This document shows positions 33,606 to 42,154 of a DNA stretch of 42,869 bases, piece after piece. How positions within the stretch are numbered: the first letter of the stretch is position 1; each line of letters starts with the position of its first letter. The translations under genes and the position numbers were made by a program. The stretch comes from Desulfobacteraceae bacterium UBA5616. Its GTDB lineage: Bacteria; Desulfobacterota; Desulfobacteria; Desulfobacterales; UBA5616. The notes beneath the pieces were generated by a model. That model was not told where the DNA came from and did no database searches. It was given only the letters and a program-made list of their open reading frames with translations. The DNA lies in the NCBI GenBank assembly GCA_002423615.1, contig DIKO01000067.1:1-42869 (forward strand), written 5' to 3'.

Positions 33606-35311
33606 AGAAACTTAAACAAACCATATTGGTGGGAATTGCGCTGGCCTTCCTGTTTTTCGCCTCATCCGCTCTGCCGGGCAATATCCGTTCGACCAAGCAT
33701 AACCTTTCCATCAGCGGATCGGGTGACATCACCGCTTCCTCGGAGCGTCAGATCTGCATTTTCTGCCATATTCCCCATCGGGAAAGCGTAAAAATGCCCT
33801 ATCTCTGGAACCGGTCCTCTCCCCCGTACCCTTATATTCCCTATGACAGCTCTACCTTGAACGCCGTAGTCGAACAGCCCACCGGGTCATCACGGATGTG
33901 CCTGAGTTGTCATGACGGAACGATCGCGCTCGGGGCCGTAACTTCTTCGCCGACAGAGATACGTCTGAAGGGCGGAATACGGTATATGCCGGAAAGCCGT
34001 CCATCGAATCTCGGGACCAACCTGTCCGATGACCACCCGATATCTTTTGTATACGATACCGCCCTTTCCCTGGAAAACCTGGAGCTGAGAGATCCGGCGC
34101 TTTTGCACCCGGCTGTAAAACTGGACGAGGATAATCAATTGCAGTGCACCTCATGCCACGATCCCCATGATGATCCGTTCGGTCGGTTTCTGGTGATGGA
34201 CAATATGGGTTCGGCCTTGTGCACGGCGTGCCATGACAAGAGGGGCTGGAACCATTCCGCCCATTCCCGGTCAACCGCTGAACTGGTCAGGACGGGTGGA
34301 TTGTGGGAAAACACCGGCTTTCGGACGGTGGCTGAAAACGGATGCGAAAACTGCCATTTGCCGCATTCCTCAGGCGCCGGCCGGCGATTGCTGAACTATG
34401 TAAATGAAGAGGACAATTGTCTGTCCTGTCATGACGGGAGTGTCGCGTCTTCCAATATTGAAGCCGTCCTTTTCAGGCGGTATGGTCACCGCGTTCAGAA
34501 TTATCAGGGTATCCATGATGCCGCGGAGGATTTCACGCTGGAGAATGTCTCCAAACATGTTGAATGCACCGACTGTCACAATGCCCATCAGGCAAATGAC
34601 GCTCCATCCCTTGGCGGTTCCATGGTTTCCGGCGCAACCAGAGGCGCATCCGGCGTGTCTGCCGGGGGGTCCGCCGTGAAGGAGGCCCGGTATGTCTATG
34701 AGATCTGTTTTAAATGCCATGCCGACAACAATGTCATCGATGCGCTGACCATTATGCGGCAGCATGACCAGCTCAATACCCGGGAAGAATTCGATCCGGC
34801 CAACCCTTCGTTTCACCCGGTGGAGGCGCCGGGGAAAAATCCGAATGTGATCTCCCTGCTGCCGCCCTATACGGCCTCCAGCATCATCAGTTGCACGGAT
34901 TGCCATGGCAACAGTGATCCTTCGGCAGTGCCGGGTCCGCATGGCTCTGATTATCCCCACCTTTTGATCGACAGGTATATCACCGATGATTTCACCCCGG
35001 AGTCGTCCTTCAGCTATGCACTGTGCTATAAATGCCACAGCCAGTCGATTCTGATGAACGAAGTGAGCTTTCCCCACAAACTGCATGTCGTCGATCAGAA
35101 AGCACCGTGTTCCGCCTGCCATGACCCTCACGGCGTGAGTTCGATGCAGGGGAATGCCTTGCACAACAGCCATCTGATTAATTTTGATCTGAGCATTGTT
35201 TCACCGGACAATACGGGACGGCTTGAATTCAATGACCTGGGCCGGTACAGCGGTGAATGTTTTTTAAACTGCCACGGGAAGCTCCATAATCCGGATGGTT
35301 ATCCCTTATAG
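33602..35311 (+). CDS. Dodecaheme cytochrome c of the conduit module
   Basis: This 569-aa exported protein has a signal peptide (about residues 1-25) with no lipobox. It has eleven CXXCH motifs and a final CX3CH (CFLNCH). The first four hemes align with the tetraheme protein at 28689 (MCLSCHDGT, DDHPISFVYDT, CTACHDK). The middle part repeats a CxNCH..H....CLSCHDG pattern, and the last part has CYKCH and CSACHDPHG. Position suggests a heme wire that inserts in the beta-barrel (30550) or caps it on one side. It contains a Ser/Gly/Ala-rich flexible segment near residues 340-360 (GGSMVSGATRGASG). Confidence 0.87.
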   Translation: MKKLKQTILVGIALAFLFFASSALPGNIRSTKHNLSISGSGDITASSERQICIFCHIPHRESVKMPYLWNRSSPPYPYIPYDSSTLNAVVEQPTGSSRMCLSCHDGTIALGAVTSSPTEIRLKGGIRYMPESRPSNLGTNLSDDHPISFVYDTALSLENLELRDPALLHPAVKLDEDNQLQCTSCHDPHDDPFGRFLVMDNMGSALCTACHDKRGWNHSAHSRSTAELVRTGGLWENTGFRTVAENGCENCHLPHSSGAGRRLLNYVNEEDNCLSCHDGSVASSNIEAVLFRRYGHRVQNYQGIHDAAEDFTLENVSKHVECTDCHNAHQANDAPSLGGSMVSGATRGASGVSAGGSAVKEARYVYEICFKCHADNNVIDALTIMRQHDQLNTREEFDPANPSFHPVEAPGKNPNVISLLPPYTASSIISCTDCHGNSDPSAVPGPHGSDYPHLLIDRYITDDFTPESSFSYALCYKCHSQSILMNEVSFPHKLHVVDQKAPCSACHDPHGVSSMQGNALHNSHLINFDLSIVSPDNTGRLEFNDLGRYSGECFLNCHGKLHNPDGYPL

Positions 35312-35326
35312 GACAGGAGAAGACCG

Positions 35327-36172
35327 ATGAAAAAATATCATGCCTTTTTATTGCCGCCCCTGGTGTTACTGCTTGCGGTGATGATTTCCGTCTGTTTTAC
35401 GCTGGCGGAGGGTCAAGCCGAAGAACACCCCGCCGGGAAAAAATCCGGAAGCGATTCTTCCGCATCCGGAGAAAAACAGGAGGCCATGGAATGGATGTTC
35501 AAAGGAAAGGTTATGGAAGCGATCGATGCCGGCAGATACGCCTTTGTTCAAATCGATACCGGAGAGAAGAAGCTCTGGGTCGCGGTGCCTGACTTTGACG
35601 GAAAGCCCGGGGATCAGGTCCTTGTTCCCCCCGGAGTCCCTGTTGCTGATTTTCACAGCAAAAAGCTGAATCGTGATTTCGAAATGATTTACTTTGTATC
35701 CGCCATCCACCTGGAAGGTGAAATCCCGGCAAAGCAATCGCCCCCATCCCCCTCCAAAGACGGCGTCGGCATCCATGCGCCCGTCCAGAATCAGATGCCC
35801 CATCCGCCGATGGATGAACTTACCCATAAACCTGTCGTTGAAATCGGCAAAATAGAAAAAGCCGAGGGCGGCCAAACCGTATCAGAAATCATCATGGACA
35901 GAAAAAACCTGGCCGGCAAAAGCATTCGGGTCCGGGCCAGGGTCGTCAAGTACACCCCGAACATCATGGGGAAAAACTGGCTTCATGTCCGGGACGGCAG
36001 CGGAATTGAAGGAGAAAACGATTTAATCGTTACGACCGCTGCCGTTGTGAAAGTCGGCGATGTGGTATTGGTCCGGGGAAAAGTCACGGTGGACCTGGAT
36101 CTGGGACTCGGGCTCAAATACCGCGTTGTCATCGAAAATGCGGATGTCACGGTTGAGCAGCGGCATCCCTGA
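35327..36172 (+). CDS. Exported protein with two OB-fold domains (NrfJ-like)
   Basis: This 281-aa protein has CAGGAGA before the ATG, a signal peptide (about residues 1-28) and a Ser/Lys-rich linker. The first OB-like domain (about 55-125: KVMEAIDAGRYAFVQIDTG, KLWVAVPDF, GVPVADFHSKKLNRDFE) matches the small NrfJ-type periplasmic proteins found beside multiheme cytochromes. The second (about 185-275: VSEIIMDRKNLAGKSIRVRA, NWLHVRDGSG, GDVVLVRGKVTVD) is another OB fold. No heme or metal motif is seen. It may assist assembly of the cytochromes (inference). It is the last gene of the rightward locus, and its stop is six bp from the stop of hdrB on the other strand. Confidence 0.8.
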   Translation: MKKYHAFLLPPLVLLLAVMISVCFTLAEGQAEEHPAGKKSGSDSSASGEKQEAMEWMFKGKVMEAIDAGRYAFVQIDTGEKKLWVAVPDFDGKPGDQVLVPPGVPVADFHSKKLNRDFEMIYFVSAIHLEGEIPAKQSPPSPSKDGVGIHAPVQNQMPHPPMDELTHKPVVEIGKIEKAEGGQTVSEIIMDRKNLAGKSIRVRARVVKYTPNIMGKNWLHVRDGSGIEGENDLIVTTAAVVKVGDVVLVRGKVTVDLDLGLGLKYRVVIENADVTVEQRHP

Positions 36173-36178
36173 CGAGTC

Positions 36179-37039
36179 CTACTCATACAAACCCTTTGAT
36201 CTCAACAAAGGCCTTGGATTTATAAGATGTTTTGAAAACCATCCCCCCAGCCGTTTCTTTGCACCCAGCGCCATGGAAAGCAGTTCCGAGAAATGAAGGA
36301 TCGGGATCGGGTGTTTCAGCGAACAGCGAATTTCAAGATTCAAATGGCACATGGCGCATGCCGTAACCAGACAATCCGCCCCGGCATCAACAGCATCCTG
36401 AATGATGGCATCCACCTTGGACGTGATCGCATCGGGTCGCACGGCCGAAAGATAGGACCCGCAACACTGGGCATAATGTCCCCACTTCACGGGTTCCGCT
36501 CCCATTGAAGACAGAATTTTTTCCATCAATCCGTAATAGTTTTTTTCGTGACGCATTTCAGGAGGTCTGGCCAGCATGCACCCATAATATGGAGCGACCT
36601 TGAGACCTGCCGGTTTTTCAGATAAAGTTTTAATTTTCCGGGACACATCCATGCGTTCAAATAAATCGAAAAAATGTATAATCTCAAGTTCGGTGTCCGG
36701 CGGTTTTCCCCAATTCCGGATAAAACGCTCCCTTGCTTTTTCGTCGTTTTTTAAATGAAGGTTCTCCTGGCTGAGCCTTAGCAGACAATTGGGACAGGCT
36801 ACCATAAGAGGGATTCCCTGAGGGGCCAGGGAAAGATTTCGACTGATGAGCTTCGAAGCCAAATCCGAATTTATGCTGTGGGCTGAGGAACTGCCGCAGC
36901 AATTCCAGTCTTCAAGCTCTTTCAGCTCGATACCGAACTTCTTGAAAACATACTGCAGGGACTGTTCATTTTCTTTTGCAGTGGTAGCAAGAGAACAACC
37001 CGGAAAATAGGAAAACCGGGTTCCGTTCTTTTTATTCAT
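36179..37039 (-). CDS. hdrB: HdrB-like CCG-domain subunit (heterodisulfide reductase B family)
   Basis: This 286-aa protein has two complete CCG domains: C15, C47-C48 (NCCG), C82-x2-C85; and C154, C192-C193 (QCCG), C228-x2-C231. In HdrB such domains hold noncubane [4Fe-4S] clusters that act on disulfides. It overlaps hdrC by four bases (ATGA) and ends the leftward sulfur operon. No hdrA, flavin or membrane subunit is adjacent, so the electron donor is unknown. In this operon it could act on a thiol/disulfide pair of sulfur amino-acid metabolism, or pair with a distant HdrA; both are inference. Confidence 0.9.
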   Translation of the reverse strand: MNKKNGTRFSYFPGCSLATTAKENEQSLQYVFKKFGIELKELEDWNCCGSSSAHSINSDLASKLISRNLSLAPQGIPLMVACPNCLLRLSQENLHLKNDEKARERFIRNWGKPPDTELEIIHFFDLFERMDVSRKIKTLSEKPAGLKVAPYYGCMLARPPEMRHEKNYYGLMEKILSSMGAEPVKWGHYAQCCGSYLSAVRPDAITSKVDAIIQDAVDAGADCLVTACAMCHLNLEIRCSLKHPIPILHFSELLSMALGAKKRLGGWFSKHLINPRPLLRSKGLYE

Positions 37040-37614
37040 AACCGCACTCCCTGTTTTTTTATTCTGAACATGTTTTTTAATTCGAACAGGTTTTTGACCC
37101 GGGAAGGCAGGAGGTGGAGCTTTCTTTTTCTCAACATTTTCAGCCCTACCGCCAGATCTTCAAACCAGTTCTTTTTTTTGATCTTGTAACGAAGCATAAT
37201 CTCCAGCTTATGGGATCTGCCGTATCTTTCAACGGAGTTGAGAAATTCCTGATGGAAATTCAAGATATCCGGTTCAGCGACTTTCACGCCTTCCGCCAAA
37301 GCGATTTGACAAAGCGAATCCATAATGGCCGGAATATGGATGGCCATCGGGCATTGAACAGCGCAGGTATTGCACCCCACACAGACCCATATGGTGGAAC
37401 ATTCCAGGGCCGATGGCCTGAGCCCCAGTTGTATCATTCGAAGAACCCCATTGGGTGAATAGTCCATTAAATCCCTGAACGGACAGCCGTTTGCGCAGCT
37501 TCCGCAATGGAAGCACAATCCGGCATTTTCTCCACTTAATTCGACAATCTGGTCCCTGAACGAATTATCACATCGGTTTATATGGATGATGTCGGAACTG
37601 ATTTGATTTCCCAT
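37036..37614 (-). CDS. hdrC: HdrC-like iron-sulfur subunit
   Basis: This 192-aa protein has two [4Fe-4S] ferredoxin motifs, C34-x2-C37-x2-C40-x3-C44-P and C78-x2-C81-x2-C84-x3-C88-P, in the spacing of HdrC proteins. The C-terminal half is basic (MLRKRKLHLLPSR...). AAGGAGA precedes the ATG. It is coupled to hdrB by a four-base overlap and starts 25 bp after the cysE stop. It passes electrons to the CCG subunit. No membrane helix is present, so the pair is cytosolic. Confidence 0.9.
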   Translation of the reverse strand: MGNQISSDIIHINRCDNSFRDQIVELSGENAGLCFHCGSCANGCPFRDLMDYSPNGVLRMIQLGLRPSALECSTIWVCVGCNTCAVQCPMAIHIPAIMDSLCQIALAEGVKVAEPDILNFHQEFLNSVERYGRSHKLEIMLRYKIKKKNWFEDLAVGLKMLRKRKLHLLPSRVKNLFELKNMFRIKKQGVRL

Positions 37615-37639
37615 TATCGTGCGTTCTCCTTCATTTTAA

Positions 37640-38620
37640 TTATTCCGGAACCGGTGATGTGGAATGATTTCCGATATAAACCAATTCAGGCGGTTTCAGT
37701 AAAACCTTTGTTTGCGGTGGTATGCTTTCCGTTATCCAGATATTTCCACCGATGATCGACCCGGCGCCGATGACCGTTTCTCCTCCGAGCAGGGTGGAGT
37801 TTGAATAAACAATCACATCATCCTCGATGGTCGGGTGCCTTTTTTTATTTCTCTGAACATCGATTGCACCCTTAGGGAGGGACAGCGCTCCGATCGTAAC
37901 ACCCTGGTACAGCCTCACACGATTTCCGATTTCCGCCGTCTCGCCGATCACGACACCGGTACCGTGATCGATAAAGAAGCTTTCACCTATTTTTGCACCC
38001 GGGTGAATATCGATACCGGTGAGGCTATGGGCGTATTCCGTCATCATTCTCGGGAGCAGCGGCACTGCCAGTTTATAAAGTTCATGGGCCAGGCGATAAA
38101 CGGTTATGGCAAAAAATCCGGGATAACTGAAAATAATCTCGTCATAGCTTTTAGCCGCCGGGTCTCCCTCAAAAGCCGCCCGGACATCCGTTGTCAGAAT
38201 CAATCTCAAGGCCGGCAGGGATTGGATGAAAGTCCCGGCTGCATCATGGCCCCGCTTAACACAAAGTGTGCATAGCTGATGTGAGCGAAGGCAGTCGTGG
38301 CGGATGGACAGGGATATCTGCTCTGAAAGGCATTCAAACAGCACGGATGCTTCCTGACCCAGGTAATACTGCAGATTTATCGAATCTATACGTTGACCGG
38401 TGAAATAACCTGGGAAGAGAATGCCGCGACAATGTTGAATAATCTTGATGACCGATTCCCGGGATGGAAAATTGGTGGAATTGACGTTATTAAAACACTC
38501 TCCTGAATAACAGGTTTCCAGAAGCTTCAGGACCACCGGGGGTATCGCCTCATCAGAATGGGGTGAAGATTCAAACCCGTTGGGGCAGATTTTGGATTTA
38601 TCTTCTGATTCGTTCTTCAT
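37640..38620 (-). CDS. cysE: Serine O-acetyltransferase
   Basis: This 326-aa enzyme makes O-acetylserine from serine and acetyl-CoA, the substrate of CysK (296-1216). An N-terminal helical domain (about residues 1-190) precedes the hexapeptide left-handed beta-helix, with HPGAKIGESFFIDHGTGVVIGET carrying the catalytic His, and LYQGVTIGALS. The extended N-terminus and the C-terminal ending resemble the long Desulfobacterota/EpsC type, not the shorter enteric form. AAAGGAA precedes the ATG. It overlaps metW by four bases. Confidence 0.92.
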   Translation of the reverse strand: MKNESEDKSKICPNGFESSPHSDEAIPPVVLKLLETCYSGECFNNVNSTNFPSRESVIKIIQHCRGILFPGYFTGQRIDSINLQYYLGQEASVLFECLSEQISLSIRHDCLRSHQLCTLCVKRGHDAAGTFIQSLPALRLILTTDVRAAFEGDPAAKSYDEIIFSYPGFFAITVYRLAHELYKLAVPLLPRMMTEYAHSLTGIDIHPGAKIGESFFIDHGTGVVIGETAEIGNRVRLYQGVTIGALSLPKGAIDVQRNKKRHPTIEDDVIVYSNSTLLGGETVIGAGSIIGGNIWITESIPPQTKVLLKPPELVYIGNHSTSPVPE

Positions 38621-39249
38621 GAATGATTCCTTTCAATTAAAAAAATCCCGAATTCCGCAAAAAAGCTCGGCATTAATTTTACGATGGTGCCGGCGCCGTC
38701 CCTGCGGGTAGTGATGGCGATTTCTTTCAGGATGGTAAAACCGACCGTTCTTGAAAACTTTCTAAAATCTTTAATGGTTATGACCCGGATATTGGGTGTA
38801 TCGTACCATTCATACGGCAATTGGCGGGTTATGGGAGCATACCCTGTTGTGAGCAGCTGGAGTCGGATACGCCAGTTGCTGAAATTGGGGAAGCTGACAA
38901 TGCCCTTTCTTCCTATCCGGAGCAATGAATGGATAAGATCTGCCGGTTCATAAACCTGCTGAAGCGTCTGGCTTAAAATCACATAATCAAATTTATCGTC
39001 CGGATAATCCGGAATTTCGTCGTTGATATCCCCGTGTATTACGGATAACCCTTTGGCGATGCAGGCCACCGTCTTTTCCGGTGAAAGTTCTATTCCGGTT
39101 TCTTCCACCCCTTTTCCATTTTTAAGAAAATGCAGCAGATCCCCTTCACCACAACCCAGATCCAGGACTTTGGATCCGGGTTCGATCCAGGAAGCGATCA
39201 ACTCCTGATCAAAACGGATGTTTTTAGTGAAGGGTTTTTGAGGTGACAC
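38617..39249 (-). CDS. metW: Methionine biosynthesis protein MetW
   Basis: This 210-aa class I SAM-dependent methyltransferase-like protein has VLDLGCGEGDLL, the acidic GIELSPEK and the MetW block QTLQQVYEPADLI, followed by PNFSNWRIRLQLL. MetW is usually encoded directly after metX, as here, and is needed for MetX activity in several bacteria. The start is a GTG at 39249 inside the end of metX (26-bp overlap), so it is translationally coupled. The ribosome site is weak. Confidence 0.93.
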   Translation of the reverse strand: MSPQKPFTKNIRFDQELIASWIEPGSKVLDLGCGEGDLLHFLKNGKGVEETGIELSPEKTVACIAKGLSVIHGDINDEIPDYPDDKFDYVILSQTLQQVYEPADLIHSLLRIGRKGIVSFPNFSNWRIRLQLLTTGYAPITRQLPYEWYDTPNIRVITIKDFRKFSRTVGFTILKEIAITTRRDGAGTIVKLMPSFFAEFGIFLIERNHS

Positions 39250-40396
39250 AACCTAAGAATCCTTTCAACAAAGTTGATAAATTTTCACTGGGCAACAGAA
39301 ATGAATCGTGCCCCCATTCGGATGCTAACTCACAGAAACTTACATCCAGTCCGCTTTTCTTCATGGCCTTTACCATGTCCCTTGACTGATAGGTCGGATA
39401 CAACCAGTCCGAAGTAAATGATACGACCAGAAACTTTGCCTTTGCCCTTGAAAAAGCCTCTGCCAGAGAACCGGAACCATATTGAGCCGCGATGTCAAAA
39501 TAATCCGAAGCCTTTGTTATGTATAAAAATGAATTGGCATCAAACCTCTCCACAAACTTTTTCCCCTGATACCGGAGGTAATTTTCCACTTGAAAGTCCG
39601 CATCAAAATTAAAGGAAAAGTCTTTTTTATCCTGCAGCCGACGCCCGAATTTGTTTCGCATGGACTCGTCGGATAAATACGTGATGTGTCCGATCATCCG
39701 GGCGACCGACAAACCGAGATCAGGTTTGGGGCCGGTGTAATATTTTCCGTTTTTCCAGTTCGGGTCTGCGATAATTGCCTGTCTGGCAACCTCGTGAAAT
39801 GCGATGGAAAGTGCTGAATGCCGTGGCGTAGTGGCCAGGGCGATTGCGGAAAGAATTTTTTCAGGATACCTGAGGGACCATTCCAGAACCTGCATGCCCC
39901 CGATCGAGCCCCCGATAACGCACAGAATTTTATTTATCCCCAGATGTTCGATCAATTCATTTTGCGCCTTAACCATGTCTCCAATCGTAACCACCGGAAA
40001 ATCCAAACCATAGGGAATATTTGTTTTCGGATTAATTGAACCGGGCCCTGTTGAACCCATGCAGCTGCCGATAACATTGGAACAGATCACATAGTATCGA
40101 TCTGTATCAATCCCCTTCCCCGGCCCGACAACAATATCCCACCACCCGGGTTTCGGGTCTTCCTTTTGATAATACCCCGCGACATGGGAATCTCCGGAAA
40201 GCGCGTGGAGAATTAAAATGGCGTTACTTTTATCCGGGTTTAAAGTTCCGCTGGTTTCATAAGCCAGGGTCACGGGCCCGAGTTTATGGCCGCTTTCCAG
40301 ATTCATTTCGCAGGGTGGTTCGGCAAACGTGTAGAATTTCTTTTCCACCATCCCCACCGAAATCTCATTCATGTGATGTTCAGTATATTCACTCAT
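39224..40396 (-). CDS. metX: Homoserine O-acetyltransferase
   Basis: This 390-aa alpha/beta-hydrolase activates homoserine to O-acetylhomoserine. The catalytic triad is visible: the nucleophile Ser164 in GGSIGGMQ, Asp in FTSDWLYP and His in EWGHDSF. The family start SGHKLGPVTLAYETSGTLN and HALSGDSHVAG are also present. The first ATG at 40396 lacks a close ribosome site, and ATG 40372 is an alternative. It follows metY by 43 bp. The downstream enzyme MetY uses its product with sulfide, which fits a sulfide-rich organism. Confidence 0.94.
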   Translation of the reverse strand: MSEYTEHHMNEISVGMVEKKFYTFAEPPCEMNLESGHKLGPVTLAYETSGTLNPDKSNAILILHALSGDSHVAGYYQKEDPKPGWWDIVVGPGKGIDTDRYYVICSNVIGSCMGSTGPGSINPKTNIPYGLDFPVVTIGDMVKAQNELIEHLGINKILCVIGGSIGGMQVLEWSLRYPEKILSAIALATTPRHSALSIAFHEVARQAIIADPNWKNGKYYTGPKPDLGLSVARMIGHITYLSDESMRNKFGRRLQDKKDFSFNFDADFQVENYLRYQGKKFVERFDANSFLYITKASDYFDIAAQYGSGSLAEAFSRAKAKFLVVSFTSDWLYPTYQSRDMVKAMKKSGLDVSFCELASEWGHDSFLLPSENLSTLLKGFLGCVTSKTLH

Positions 40397-40439
40397 GGTT
40401 AAAATGAATCCCTGTTAATATTTTACCGCTGTTTTAAAT

Positions 40440-41699
40440 TCATGCGATGCTATCCAAAGCCTGACCGATATCCCAGCAGATATCTCCCATATCTTCGATG
40501 CCGACTGAAAGTCTGATCATGTCAGGGGTAATGGAAAGCTTCTCCCTGGTGGTTTCATCAAATGAAATATATTGCGACGAATAGGGATGAATCACCAGTG
40601 TTTTGCAGTCGCCCAGATTGGCCAGATGGTATATCATTTTCAGATTGTTGATAAATTTGAAGCACTTCTCCTGGTTCTTCAGGCCGAATGTCAACATCCC
40701 TCCGAATCCCTTGCCCCCAAAGAGTTCCAATCCATTTTCGTGAGACGGATGGCTTTTCAGCCCGGGATAGTTCACCCACTCGACCTCAGGGCGTTGCATC
40801 AGATACAGAGCCGTCATCATGGCATTGGCGGTATGGCGTTCCATTCGAAGGGCCAGGGTATCTATGCCGATCAGGGTCAGGTACGAATGCAACGGGGCCT
40901 GGGTGGTGCCGAAATTGATATGATGTTCCCTCCAGACTTTATCCAGAAACGCGCGTTCCCCCTTCTCTTTTTTATAAACTTCAAAATCCGGAAACCGATT
41001 TTCAGGCCAGTCAAACTTTCCGGCGTCAATGACAACGCCTCCGACGGCAGCACCATGACCGCTCAGGTATTTGGTTGTCGAATGAATCACCACGTCTGCA
41101 CCGGATTCAAAGGGCCGGCACAAATAGGGTGTTGCCAGGGTATTGTCCATCAGCAGGGGAAGTCCGTTCTGATGGGCTATATCGGCAATTTTTTTTATAT
41201 CCGGAATATCCATGGCGGGATTGCCGATGGTTTCAAAATAAATAAAACGCGTCTTGTCGTTGATAGCGCTTTTCAGGGAATCCATGTCGGTCGAATCGAC
41301 CATTCTCACGGTGATGCCGTATTTCTTAAAAATTTTATTAAACAGAATATAGGTGGACATAAACAGGGAACTTCCGCTGACAAATTCGTCTCCTGAGCGG
41401 AGCAACGACATGCAGGCGTTTGTAATTGCCGCCATTCCGGACGAAACAACTAAGGACCCGATTCCACCTTCAAGAGCAGTCATTTTTTCTTCAAGCGCAC
41501 GGTTTGTGGGGTTTGTCAGCCTCATATAGATATGATCCGCCGTCTTTCCCGAAAAAGTCCGGCTGAGGTTTTCCGCCGTGGGATGCCGGTGAGAAGCCGA
41601 CTGAACGATGGGAGGCAGTGTCGCGCCCTGCCAGTCTTCCGGAAACCGGGCTCCATGAACAACTTCCGTATTGAATTTATAAGAATGTTCCATTTTCAT
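40440..41699 (-). CDS. metY: O-acetylhomoserine aminocarboxypropyltransferase (sulfhydrylase)
   Basis: This 419-aa PLP enzyme of the Cys/Met metabolism class makes homocysteine from O-acetylhomoserine and sulfide. The PLP lysine lies in HSTTKYLSGHG. The cofactor-phosphate region SGMAAITNAC and LMDNTLATP are typical, and the C-terminal RLSVGIED block is present. Two in-frame ATGs (41699 and 41693) are both plausible. It starts 28 bp after the stop of the XRE regulator and is the first enzyme gene of the operon. Confidence 0.94.
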   Translation of the reverse strand: MKMEHSYKFNTEVVHGARFPEDWQGATLPPIVQSASHRHPTAENLSRTFSGKTADHIYMRLTNPTNRALEEKMTALEGGIGSLVVSSGMAAITNACMSLLRSGDEFVSGSSLFMSTYILFNKIFKKYGITVRMVDSTDMDSLKSAINDKTRFIYFETIGNPAMDIPDIKKIADIAHQNGLPLLMDNTLATPYLCRPFESGADVVIHSTTKYLSGHGAAVGGVVIDAGKFDWPENRFPDFEVYKKEKGERAFLDKVWREHHINFGTTQAPLHSYLTLIGIDTLALRMERHTANAMMTALYLMQRPEVEWVNYPGLKSHPSHENGLELFGGKGFGGMLTFGLKNQEKCFKFINNLKMIYHLANLGDCKTLVIHPYSSQYISFDETTREKLSITPDMIRLSVGIEDMGDICWDIGQALDSIA

Positions 41700-41727
41700 C
41701 TCTGGTCTCGCTGAATGTTGTTAACGT

Positions 41728-42120
41728 TCATTGGGTGTCTTTTGTCATCAAATAGGGGCTGAGCACCTCACAAGACCGGCAAATAGTAATTTTTTCCTGC
41801 CAGTTATGTTGAGGCGTGCCCTCGCATATAGTACCGTTGATCATCCAGCAAAGGGCACCTAATTTATATTGCCAGGTCGGGCAGTTTATTTTTCGTTCTT
41901 TGGAGCATTTTTTTACGATATAACATGGCCTGTGAACTTTTCCGCTTCCATTCAAAAGGTAAACCAGAAATATCATCTGCCGTTCAACATAGGCTGGTAT
42001 CGTCCTCCACCCTTGCTCATAACTTCTTACGGCCCGAACGGAAACGCCGATCAGCTCGGCCAGTTGCTCCTGGGTTTTATCAAGCAGAACGCGAAATGAA
42101 ATAAATTCTATACTGTCCAT
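41728..42120 (-). CDS. XRE-family regulator with C-terminal two-CW Cys module
   Basis: This 130-aa protein has an N-terminal helix-turn-helix (about residues 8-45: LLDKTQEQLAELIGVSVRAV, RSYEQG). The C-terminal half has seven Cys in the pattern C66-x5-C72-x7-C80-x10-C91-W-x6-C99-x14-C114-x2-C117. The end spacings are identical to those of the kinase at 1981-3612, so both carry the same module, shortened here in the middle. It may bind metal or an iron-sulfur cluster and sense redox state (inference). It is the first gene of the Met/Cys/Hdr operon. Its own promoter carries a perfect palindrome that recurs at the cytochrome promoter, which makes it the leading candidate for the DNA-binding protein. 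Confidence 0.88.
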   Translation of the reverse strand: MDSIEFISFRVLLDKTQEQLAELIGVSVRAVRSYEQGWRTIPAYVERQMIFLVYLLNGSGKVHRPCYIVKKCSKERKINCPTWQYKLGALCWMINGTICEGTPQHNWQEKITICRSCEVLSPYLMTKDTQ

Positions 42121-42154
42121 GTATTCATCCGATTCTTAAAGGTTTTCCTTAAAG

